Positions 23,501 to 33,551 of a stretch of 64,000 nt of DNA are shown here, in pieces. A model generated the notes under the pieces. That model saw only the letters and a program-made list of their open reading frames with translations. It was not told the DNA's origin and did no database searches. This stretch comes from Elysia marginata (lineage: Eukaryota; Mollusca; Gastropoda; Plakobranchidae). The position numbers were made by a program, and so were the translations under genes. Position 1 is the first letter of the stretch. Every line of letters begins with the position of its first letter. Location: positions 454,184 to 518,183 of the forward strand of contig BMAT01005044.1 of NCBI GenBank assembly GCA_019649035.1, in the 5' to 3' direction.

Positions 23501-23984
23501 TTAATTTATCAACTGAATCTCAAAGTGTTGGTCTGCTTTTTCTTCCAAAGCAATGTGTTAGGCGTCCTTAACTGCTATTTTGGTAAAAAGAGCTGCTTTG
23601 AAATTTTCGCACACTCTTTGAGTGATGTGTCGAAGAGTTAGAATCGGTTTAAGGGCTGCAGTACTCAACATCTGTGCTGCCCATCGGTTTGTATCAGGAA
23701 GGCATGGCATCTTATTTTAGATAAGAAACCAGTGCCTGACTGCCAGATGCGGTCTGCATCTTCAACTGTCCTGGAATTCATCACTGGTGCTGACGGACAG
23801 ACGCTGCTAGACCTTGGTGGGCCGCAGGCATCCACAGTAATCGGTAAAGTCATCAAAACAGTTGAATTTAGTTCGAGATTGTTTTGGCTCATATTGTATA
23901 GAGGTATAGAGGTGAATTCGGTCGGATGAAGATGCTGGAGATTTTTTGGCAGAGCCGCGACAGAATCAGCATTAGAGATAAGAA
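20566..23984. other. Gene-free intergenic DNA with minor simple repeats
   Basis: GA-rich sequence (20560-20720) and AAT/ATT-rich sequence (22385-22610) are present. A GC-richer piece at about 23640-23960 carries an open minus-strand frame (ending KIRCHAFLIQTDGQHRC) that runs on into the adjacent GAA microsatellite. I could not match it to a family and cannot support it as a gene. Confidence 0.4.
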
Positions 23985-24192
23985 AAAGAAGAAGAAGAGG
24001 AGGAGGAGGAGGAGGAGGAGAAGAAGAAAAGGAGGAGGAGGAGAAGAATACAAATAAGAAGAAGATGAAGAAGAAGAAGAAGAGAAGGAGGAGGAGGAGG
24101 AGGAGGAGGAGAAGAAGAAGAAGAAGAAGAAGAAGAAGAAGAAGAAGAAGAAGAAGAAGAAGAAGAAGAAGAAGAAGGAGAAGAAGAGGATA
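23985..24192. repeat. GAA/GGA purine microsatellite
   Basis: More than 200 bases of uninterrupted purine on the plus strand (with few T) are built from GAA, GGA and AAG units, with a pure GAA core at about 24110-24180. Homopurine tracts of this kind can form triplex DNA. Confidence 0.95.
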
Positions 24193-25395
24193 ATGCATGG
24201 AGGGGAAACGTAAACTAAATGATCTGTGGTGAGCGCTCGTTTGATGACGTATTCAAATTCCTGATGAGTTTATGGTTTTCCTTCATCACTTCCACATTTG
24301 CAGTGGTGCTGAGCAAAGGCTTTCTGACCATTAGAGATCATGTATAATACTAGTGGATCTTATTTAGCAGCAAGCGCCCCCACACTGATACGCACGTCGA
24401 CTTAATATTAAAATCCTCTAGTGCATAATTATCTTGATATTCTATCGGTTTTAGTCTCATCCTGCAACATACTACAAGAAACAGTGGAAAATTTATTATG
24501 AGAAAGCAAACATTTTGGCATATAAAGATCTTGATTTGAATGATATGATTCATTCAATAGGTCGTTTGGCTGAAAAATCATACCTATAAGATCAAGCAGG
24601 AAAAAGATGGAAAATTTTTCTATGGAATAAATCAGCAAACAAAAACATTAAATTCAGAGGCCCAGTTTACAAGGAGATTGTGACATGTTTGATATTAGGA
24701 TTAGCATAGTGTTTTGTTTATGATAACTTCCCCTAAGACACTATTTTAATAGAATGTCATGAATGAGCATCTGGTGTCTAAGAAGCCAAAATTCTCGACA
24801 TTTTAAAACTTCTGAGACCTATTCAACAACTTGAGAATTATTAATACGAAAGTGAGTTTTCAACAATAAACCTATTTTCTTTCTTTTTTTTAAATTTAAA
24901 TTCTACAATGTAAAGCAGAGTAATTAAAATAGGATAATAAACTATTAAAATTAAGATTTGTAAAAAAAAAACATTACAAAACCCTTACTATTAAAGCAAG
25001 TATTAACATAACGATACTCGTATGATTAAGCGAAGCACTGTCAGTTTTTCAAATTAAAGGTAATGTCAGTAATTTGAATAGAGGTTGTAGAAGTAGGGAT
25101 GGTGAAAGATGTTAGTTACACCAAACCAAATAATTGTTTCAAAATGAGTAAGAGCTGAGATATGTAGACCTTCAAAAATTACTATTTTGTCTACCTTTAA
25201 CTTAGGACAGCTCAAGTCCACATGAGATTCATATATGTATTGAAGCTTTTATTTTCACTAAATGTAATAAGATGTGAAAACCATAGTTTTGTTTTTAGCT
25301 ATTTTGATGTTGTGGTTTTTATTCACTTATTTGTCAGTTTGTGCAATATTCGGGACGATTTATATGGTTGATACAAAGTTTACAGGAATACAGAA
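24193..25395. other. Gene-free AT-rich stretch
   Basis: No exon, RNA gene or protein-bearing repeat was recognised. Confidence 0.45.
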
Positions 25396-25690
25396 AAAAA
25401 TCATCTTGATGAGCTAGAGGCCCGTCGATGGTCTTGGTCCTTATCCCCACCCAATTGCGGGGATCAATGAGCTGGCTTGAGAGGGAAATCCATGCAGAAT
25501 TTGTATCTTTGCAGTAGCCTGTCGACTTGGTTTTTTAATTAGTTAATACTTGGGGCAGTGACAGTGATTTTGGGTAGGCTTTTCCATGTCTCAATTATCC
25601 TAAGACTAAAGTAGTTTTTTCTGATATCTAGGTCGCAGTTTTGTTTTGCGAGTTTGTAACGATGACCTCTTGTAGTGTATAAATATAGTT
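25396..25690 (-). mobile_element. 3' end of a CR1-like LINE (5'-truncated)
   Basis: The minus strand reads TTRGHRYKLAKQNCDLDIRK, then NYFSLRIIETWKSLPKITVT and APSIN. After a single internal stop it continues LKNQVDRLLQRYKFCMDFPL to a terminal stop. This is the classic C-terminus of CR1-type ORF2 ('RGH-kL-k---d-rk--Fs-Rv---WNsLP--vv-a-s-n-FK---D'). Only the last 80 or so codons plus a short 3' UTR are present, as expected of incomplete reverse transcription. It is less eroded than the other LINE pieces here. A related, older copy lies at 39390-40690. Confidence 0.85.
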
Positions 25691-25949
25691 TTTATTTATT
25701 GAGTCTTCTCATGCCAGTTGTTTGCTTTTTTTTTAACGAAGCAATATTTTTATACCTATGTTTCTTACGCGGCAAATTGAACTAAATGTAATCTGTTTAG
25801 GCCTACTCTTGCGTAACATTTAACACGCAAATTATTGCACAATAATTCTTACATTACAAAAATTGTTTCACGCCCTAAATTAAGACGGCTAAATAATAAG
25901 TTTATAATAATATTATTCTGCTTTCTTTAATTTTTTTTCTTACCGTACC

Positions 25950-26013
25950 CGATCATCACCATCATCATCATCATCCTCATCATCATCATCATCATCTCCA
26001 TCTTCTTCTTCTT

Positions 26014-26047
<34 letters not shown>

Positions 26048-26172
26048 CGAGATTTATAGACAGATAGGTAGATAAATAGATAGATAAATAGATAGAGAGA
26101 GAGATATATAGATAGATAGATAAATAGATAGGTAGAGAGAGAGAGAGAGCGAGCGAGAGAGATAGCGAGACT
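25950..26172. repeat. Compound microsatellite: CAT, TTC, GATA, GA
   Basis: Four simple repeats follow each other: (ATC)n at 25952-25995, (TTC)n at about 26001-26043, GATA/AATA units at 26056-26135 and (GA)n at 26133-26170. Confidence 0.9.
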
Positions 26173-28939
26173 TCGAGAGAGGCAGTGATGGAGAGGAGTA
26201 AAACTAGCATGGGCGGTTGCGTATGTAGGGTGAGTGTAAATTAAGTTAAACCTCTTTTATTAAGGACATCACAGCGGCCAGGTGTGGGTAGACACGCGGA
26301 ACAGGAGGAGGCAGGCCTGACCGGAAACGCTTTCTGACAACGGGAAAGGATGGCTAAATCAACTCACCTAATAATTCATTCAAAATTTATTACCTAATTT
26401 TCTTAATGAAAAATAATAATGGTTGCACGGTACTGAAGCTTTTCTCTGTAAACATGTCTTTTGTCATCATTTTTAATTGATCAATTAAAAATTTTAACTT
26501 TAAAAAGTAAAAGATAGTATTTACAATATTGAGCACATATAATAAATTATTTATGAAGTGTTTACATTGCCCAGACTGGAAACTGTTACATAGACACGAT
26601 GAACCAAGCAACAGAGCAAATGGAAGGAAAATGGAGGGAGGGGGGTGTCATCAGGATATCATGCATTTTGAAATATATTTTCTACTTTTAAAATATACTG
26701 TAACAAAGGACAGTGGCAAGGTGATGTTATTGTTTCATTATTGTTTTACGCTGGCGCGTCGAGCATATTTACAAACGGATTGGGTATCACATCCATGCAA
26801 TAATGCAGATTTGTCTCTGGGGGGTGAGGAAATGGATAGGGGATTCCCGCTAAGCGTTAAAGCGATATAATGTTTGCACCGAGATTGCATCAAGCTATTT
26901 ATGCCTACTCAGTATAAGTTAACAACACGCTATATACCGTGATGGATCAATGAGATTTCTTGGGCAATATTTCTATTATTAGTCGCAACTCATTCACAAG
27001 CTGTTCAAGGCTCGGTCTCTACAATAAAACTGCAATAAATCAAAATGGCAGTTTTAGGCATAAATATAATGCAACAACAAACTAGAGGGATGTGCACTGT
27101 GAAGATTGATAGCGAGAATCAAACAGTGACAGTAGAGCTATTGAATATTGTATTGACAACAATAAAAGACTAAACTTGTTTGCCATAGAAACTCTCTCCA
27201 TCCGCACACACACGCGCACATACAAGCTATAGTATGAGAGCCATTCGCATCGCACCTGCAGTTTACAGCATTGGCCCATTTCTACACAATATAAAAATAA
27301 CATAAAGGGATACTGTTTTATTTATTGAGGACGAGAAGTGGACCCATGACTTTCTACGCACTGTCCTTGCTTGCATACATAACATTAGTTAATTCTAAAT
27401 TTTATAAGAAAGAAAACACCAAGATGTTCAAATATCTAAATAAAGCACAGAATAGAACAAACACCATCATCTTGATAAGCCAAATATCGAACATTTTTTT
27501 CGTACAAATCCTTACCTATAATTTATAGTACCGATAAGTAGATCAAGGTCTGAGGATTGTAATTCATATCTTGATATCTAGATGGAGTTAGTACTGGGAT
27601 AGGACTGGTTTAGATGGTATTTTGTTTAGATTGAAAGTAGTTTCTTTGAGTTTCATCTAGACCTGAATCTGGCTCGGATAAATTTGATGAGGGATATAAG
27701 TTTGTTTTGATACGCGGATTTAGGTGATGTATTTCTCTTATTTTGTTATCAAACATAATAGAGTTTGTAAGATGAAATTGAAAAAGTGATCGACCCATTC
27801 ACATAATTATAGACTAAGTTCAATTTTTGTTTTTGAATTTCAAACTTTGAATTATATTTTATGAAGGGTGCAACAAAAATCTTTTTTTGTGTGTGTGATG
27901 AAGGATGTAACAAGCTACTAATGACAGTTCAAACCATTTGAACAAAATAACCTTAGAAGTATTCAAATCAACGGACCTCACTAAATATCTTACGCGTTTG
28001 TTGAACACTGCAAGTAAAATACGGTACACTCAATAGAGAAGTAGAGAATATTTTTCCTAGGATTTAAGTGTGATGCGTTTTAAGATAGGAAATGATCAAT
28101 GCTATTTGGTGAAGGTTTTTTCCCACCTACAGCTATGCCTACTCTATTGAGAAGCGATAACCCCAGACCGCTTTTTTCTCTAGATCTAATGTGTGTGGCG
28201 TGGATTGAAATATAGTTATTACTGAGAGAAAACATTCTTTTCTGGTCTCGACCGTCAATTGCTCAAAAATTAATTCCTCTTTATAAAACTTTTACATACG
28301 TTATGTATGATATTATAAAGCTGGACCTAACAAAACGGACCGGATAAAACAAGACGAGATAACGCCCCCCAAAGTGACCTTCTTTTTTTAATTTCTAATT
28401 AATATAATTTATTTCTTTTTCTATTTTATATTAGTTTTAAAACAAACATGTCCACCTGTTGAAAATGGTATGTACAGTTCTAATTTTAGGTGTTTCAATA
28501 TAAATACTACACAATACGATGTCCGATATACAAATCTCCTTAAGCCTAACTGAAGTCAAGAAGACTTACCATACATAAAAATACATACCGGATGGCAGAA
28601 CTTCAACGACAGGATAAAACCATTGACATATATAAAGTGCAGCATGTTAACAAGAACTTCTATAAATTATGATTTCTTAATAGTGACTTACTAATCAACT
28701 TATTGCAATCGACAAGCGACGTTTCCATCAGACTGTTTGCTTCATAGAGAATTTATCGAAAAAAGTAGGAAACCAGATTGGAGTAATCGAGGAAAAATAA
28801 TTATTACGAACTAGTTCGTTAGGTTTAGGATGAAAGCATGCGTGAAAATAACGCCTGAGCCCTATCGATGTTATTTTTGTGATCAAATAAATCAAATAAT
28901 CGATGCTTCCGATTCATTCTTTTCATCTGTGACTGTTTT
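26173..28939. other. Gene-free stretch upstream of the transporter start exon
   Basis: No coding exon was recognised. An untranslated first exon and promoter for the transporter may lie here or further left, but nothing in the sequence lets me place them. Confidence 0.35.
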
Positions 28940-28952
28940 NNNNNNNNNNNNN
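28940..28952. other. Small assembly gap (13 N)
   Basis: Thirteen N lie between T-rich flanks. It does not affect any called exon. Confidence 0.99.
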
Positions 28953-29992
28953 TTTTCGGGCACCGAATAGATGAAAGTGATGTTAATTAATTTTGATAAC
29001 TGGCATTGTGAGACTGGAGTAGATCATTGAATTCTTTTCGTTGCTACCTGTCTGTGAGATGAGTTTTAAACCTGGTGATGTTTAGAACCTTTGTGTCATC
29101 ACAAGATTAACAGTTATTTTTGCCATGAGCTCTTATTATGTTACCCGGTCTCTTGAAGCAGATTGGAACAACTTTTCCTCAACCACCCTTTATATGAACT
29201 TTTTTTTTCACGGTTTGGCAACTGTTTTAGCTATTTGACCAGTAAAACACACATATAATACATATTTAGAGCAAGTGTTTCGTGTGGGGTATTTTCCACT
29301 ATATCTCCTCTCCAGAGAGTGGCGAGGGAGAAATTTCTTGGGTTCGTAGTTAATATAGGACACACCACTATTTTTTTTTTAAGCGGAGCCTGCATTGCGG
29401 AAATGCGTGGATTTTAGATCCATGTGAATCTTTTCTAGTTGTGCTAATTAGTCTATTATGCGACGTACCACATAAGAAACCTTTGTACTTAATGGCTCTT
29501 TTGAGAGGTTTAGCAAAGGTTTAAGATCAAAAGGTACAATATTGCTTGCAGTAAGTAGAATGATATCGTATTTGATGTATCTGGCTATAAATGTTTGTTC
29601 GTCTGAGTATGATGCTTGCTTTCACTGAGATTTCAATCTTCCCATTTTAATTAGCAAGTCTTTTTGAGAGGCTTAGTAAAGATCTCTGTCCTGAAAATCC
29701 TTTTCAAAGCAGTGACAAGATTTATGCTTCAAGTAGGGACTGACAGATAGTATGTACCGAATCTATAGTTAAAGCGTTAGTTTATTCAGATACAAGTATA
29801 TATATTTTTAGCCATTTTCATTCTGAATCTTTTACTACCCATTGCGAGGCAACATTATGCGATAACACCAGCCTTCCATCAGTCTCCCGACGCTATCCAA
29901 AAACAAAACAACCATCCTTTCTCTTAAAAGACAAACTTTCGAATGAAATTTATATTATTGCTCTTCAATTCAGTTTGTTTTTCGTCCTTCAG
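28953..29992 (+). other. Sequence just upstream of the transporter start exon
   Basis: No promoter motif can be fixed. A 30-bp imperfect direct repeat (CTCTTTTGAGAGGTTTAGCAA / TCTTTTTGAGAGGCTTAGTAA) lies at about 29496 and 29662. The last 20 bases (TTTGTTTTTCGTCCTTCAG) form a good polypyrimidine tract and splice acceptor, implying an upstream untranslated exon. Confidence 0.45.
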
Positions 29993-30066
29993 ATGAGACG
30001 CAATGGGCAGTAATATTGATGCTACTGGCATGAAATCCAACATGACAAACGAAATACAACTGCACG
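29993..30066 (+). CDS. SLC6A3-like: SLC6 monoamine (dopamine-like) transporter, first coding exon
   Basis: The exon follows the acceptor TTCGTCCTTCAG and ends at the consensus donor GTGAGT (30067). Coding starts at ATG 30003-30005, in a good context (GCAATGG: G at -3 and +4), and encodes MGSNIDATGMKSNMTNEIQL plus H and a split codon (phase 1). Joined to the exon at 54295 it stays in frame into the unmistakable transporter sequence, which is why I accept this small exon 24 kb away. The ten bases 29993-30002 are 5' UTR. An earlier ATG at 29993 opens a six-codon frame (stop at 30011-30013) overlapping the main start. This part of SLC6 proteins is a poorly conserved cytosolic N-terminus. A different start exon cannot be excluded without transcript data. 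Confidence 0.65.
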
Positions 30067-30210
30067 GTGAGTCATTTTTTATTTAAATATTTTGCGGTCT
30101 TTCCTTCAAATTAAAATATGTGCCTTAGGTGTTATCTTGCTCTTTTTTGTTTGCAAGTGCTTCTGACCTATACCCAATTACTTGTCCGGAATCTTGAATG
30201 AAAAATGGTT

Positions 30211-30341
30211 TAAGCGCTTTTTATTTAAGCTGTGTAATATTTTCCCTATCATGCCGCACAAAGGGGTGCGCAATCTGCAAGAAGAGAGGCGGAAGAGATT
30301 GATGTTTCCCTAGTTGTGACGTAGATTTAGATCTAGAACAT
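30211..30341 (+). repeat. Interspersed repeat block, copy 2, leading into TAGATC-rich DNA
   Basis: This matches 9955-10101 in order and orientation (AAGCTGTGTAATA, GCAATCTGCAAGAAG, GAGGCGGAAGA, TTGTGACGTAGATTTAGATC). It lies only 145 bases past the donor of the first transporter coding exon. Sparse TAGATC motifs continue to about 30500. Confidence 0.65.
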
Positions 30342-31379
30342 GATCTGGCGCCACCAACGGTAACTGGAATCTGAACCCTAGTAGAATTTTTCAAACTTTA
30401 CATCAAATAATTATGGTCTAGATCTTTCTAAATCTCATCTACATTTATAATCATTGTGTTGCTCAAGCCTTGGTTTTTTATTAGATCTATATAAAGATTT
30501 TGAGGTCTACACTAATCTAGATTTTGTAAAACTAGGCTTAGACCATACTTGCGGGCCTCCTAGATCCTACCGATAACATAAACCTAGATGAATGTATAGT
30601 TGTGTAAATTATTAAATGCTTTTTTAAAAAATCTAACGAATAGTAGGATTGTGAATAAAGCTGTGATTTTATATCACCTAAATAAAATGTTGAGCCTTTT
30701 TAACTTCAATAATTTATGATAGGCCTGCAAAAATTTCCGATGCGAGCCTTGTTTAGGCTACTACACGTATAACGAATTGACTAACGTCAGAAATCAGTTC
30801 GAATTCGGGGTATAGTAAATAGTTTTAGTTTGTTTGGTCCAAATCTGAGACCAGCTATCCATAATGTAGAGAAAAGACAAAGCTGCAGGCTTCATTTCAG
30901 TGCATACAAAAGCTACACCTTCACAACCGAACAAATAAAGAAAAAACTTTCTAACCTTGTCGTTAATGCTTGAGATTCACATAGGCTTTAATATCTCGCC
31001 ATTAACCTAGTTTTGTATTGGCGATAAAAAAAAAATCAGACATTTATCACATCTTTGCTAGTGAGGTGGTCTTAAGAACAAGAGTCTTCGAAATCATCTC
31101 AATTCAACAGATCTAACTCTTCTGACAGTGTGTGCTGTTAGAATGCAGTTCTTTAACGCATATTTATGAAAAGATCGACAAAACCAATGAGCGCATCAGT
31201 TTTATTTTGAAACAGTCGGAAATTTTTTGTCCCATTAATTTGAAATTGGCTGTTGAACTATGGTCTAGGCTATCCTTGAAAAAAAAAACTCTAGGAAAAG
31301 CTCTAGGTTTAATCCTATAATTATCTGTAATGATTGATACCGATTATTGTTGTATTCTAGCGCCTTATTGATGATCATA

Positions 31380-31783
31380 TTTGCTCTAGGAGCAGATAAA
31401 AGAGATTAAGCGAAGAAGGCACATTGGCACAACCCTACCCGTCACCTGGAACTATTTCTGATGTTAATATTTCTAAGTAAGACTATGCTTTTTTCTAGAG
31501 GCTTTGTATGACCTTGATGAAGCTGGCGTTTACATAACAGAGAATCATACTCATCTATAATGCTTCATGCCATATTCTGTCAAAGGCCTTCTTGAAACTT
31601 AAAAACATTAAAAAGTACTAGTTGGTGTTGAAGAGATCCTCCCATTATTGTTCTCCGTCGTGCTGCTTCTCAGTCTCGAATTTGTTTGCTCTTCAATCTG
31701 CTGTTATTCTTTCTAATTGCGGTTTTAGCCTGCTAAGTATAATTTTGGGATTACTTTGCTAGGGTGACTGGTGATGTTAATAA
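31380..31783 (-). mobile_element. LINE fragment: reverse-transcriptase palm region
   Basis: The minus strand gives, in order, SHPSKVIPK, KIILSRLKPQLERITAD, RSSTTEN, LQHQLVLFNVFK and FKKAFDRIWHEAL. These match the RT blocks 'HpSKvilKIil-RLKP--E-iiaeEQAGFR--RSTteQIf' and 'LQHQ-dl-hvF-dFKKAFDRVWHeAL' of a common endonuclease/RT LINE of molluscs. Frames shift several times and stops interrupt the sequence. The C-terminal continuation is not evident to the left, so this is an internal relic. Confidence 0.8.
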
Positions 31784-31930
31784 TTATGTAAATTGAACTC
31801 TTTGCTGTCATTTATTTACTCGGTCTGTTTACCTGATGCTGTAAAACGCTTTTAGCCTTTGTGGGAAAGCCCTCAATAAATGGTTGCTATTCTTCTTCTT
31901 TTTCTTGTTCTTGTTCTTGTTCTTCTTATT
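31784..31930 (+). repeat. Retroposon 3' tail ending in TTC/TTG/TTA simple repeat
   Basis: GATGCTGTAAAACGCTTTTAGCCTTTGTGGGAAAGCCCTCAATAAATGG-type sequence leads into TTCTTCTTTTTCTTGTTC and then ATTATTATT. It resembles the tail at 1-61 and is typical of molluscan SINE or LINE 3' ends. It abuts the minus-strand LINE relic, so it was probably inserted into or beside it. Confidence 0.5.
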
Positions 31931-32217
31931 ATTATTCTCTTCTTATTACTATGGTCTAGCTGCAAATTTCCTTTCCTTAGAAGAGGAATGATAAAGGATT
32001 GTATCCATTGTTTAGATGGATCAGTTTGAATTGAAAATTATTTGGAGCATATCGATGCTTAAATCGCCTTCTGATTGCACCATTTCGCGTTAGTTTTAAT
32101 TTATCCTCGACCTCTGTTCCCACTTCTTCTCTAAAGATACCACCGAGGGCTTGGTCTGATGACGGAGGTCAATATATAGCAGGATACAATTCCGATTTTG
32201 TTTCTATTGAGATGAAA

Positions 32218-32325
32218 TAAGTATGTCTCTGTTTCTCTCTCTGTCTCTGTTTCTCTCTCTCTCTCCCTCTCTCTCTCTCTCCCTCCCTTTTTTTTCTTTC
32301 TCTCTGTATGTCTCTCTCGTCTCTT
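32218..32325. repeat. CT microsatellite
   Basis: Imperfect (CT)n with GTCTCTGTTT interruptions. An Arg/Glu-rich minus-strand frame arises from it. Confidence 0.9.
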
Positions 32326-32344
32326 ATCTCCGCAGAGAGCATAA

Positions 32345-32845
32345 GCCATGAACAATTTTTCTTTCTGTCCTAGTTAGGAACATCTGGCTCCATTCCTTCC
32401 GCTATTTTAAATCTTGCTATGCTGTTTTCGGTATTCTTACAGCATGTCCAATCTATCTCCATATTCACTTCCTATATCTAATATATATCTTGACCCTCCT
32501 TGTATTTGTATTGTAATGTTGGTCCTGGTAGCTTACAAAGTTATACGATATTAGCCCTCGAGTCCATCGAAGGCAACGATATATTATAGGATTGAAGCCT
32601 TCTTATTGCAGATTAAATGGTCCTCCATATCTCTGTATCATACAAAATTGGAAGGTTCTTACTTTTGTTCTCCTTGCTTTTGAGGTAAATCTTTTCAGCT
32701 TTTAAATGCGAATCTCGCTTACTAGTTCTAACAAAGGTATATTCCAGTTTTCGTCTGCACTGTCCTGTTTGATCCATACACTCTTTCGGTAAGTGAATGA
32801 GCGGACGTCTGCCATCTGTGTCCTTTAAATTACAGTTTTAGAATC
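32345..32845 (-). mobile_element. LINE fragment: C-terminal region after the RT
   Basis: The minus strand includes ADVRSFTY (about 32810), then LPILYDTEIWRTI followed by SAIRRLQSYN (about 32590-32665), matching 'vLLYG-EtWR-t---i-rLQtF-n'. IWR-IGHAVRIPKTA (about 32420-32455) matches 'RkWrWIGH-lRkp'. Frames and stops are scrambled, so the piece is old. On the minus strand it lies upstream of the RT piece at 31380-31783, although in an intact element this region follows the RT. The two are therefore probably separate insertions, or a rearranged one. Confidence 0.6.
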
Positions 32846-33501
32846 CGATATATTTCGTACATTGGTTCGATTGTCGGAATTGATATGGCGATGTCTATAC
32901 ACCAGTGTTATAGATAGTAAAAATAATTGTTGCTCTGTGGTATTTTTGTAGTATGCTCACACGTTGTTCAGAGGCAAGTGGGTCATTATGATGATCTGAT
33001 CATTATCTTTCTCCTCAATTTGAACTCCTTTTTTTCTTTCATTTATCATTGGAATCTCGAACAATTGTTCCTTCTGAAAGGTGTTTGAATGATATGTTAA
33101 ACTTGACTACAGGGATCATACAACATTCAGACCGTTCACATGGAAGCTGAAGTGAACTGTTTAATTCTTTTAGCTAAGATAATTCTGAAGTTTGGGAGAA
33201 GCTTTGTGTTATGCCTGAAACATCTCAGAACCAAATGCTGAGCTGACATTATAATGAGACACTAAAAACGTGTGATTATACTTTGATAGCTTGTCTTTGA
33301 ATCTTATATTTTACCACAACTTTAAAAGTTGAAACTCAAGGTTGGTTTCAAAAACAACCTTTCATGTACTTTTTGCAATAATGTTCGCAATTAATATTAT
33401 TCTAAAGATTTTTCCAAACATATTTGTATCAAGTTCTTACAGTTAGACTAAAAGCTCTACTAAAGACAAGCTTTTACAATGCTAGTTGGAAAAAACGATG
33501 A

Positions 33502-33503
<2 letters not shown>
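32846..33503. other. Intronic stretch without recognised features
   Basis: AT-rich DNA with nothing supportable. Confidence 0.4.

Positions 33504-33547
<44 letters not shown>
33504..33547. repeat. Pure CT dinucleotide microsatellite
   Basis: About 22 uninterrupted CT units. Confidence 0.97.
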
Positions 33548-33551
<4 letters not shown>

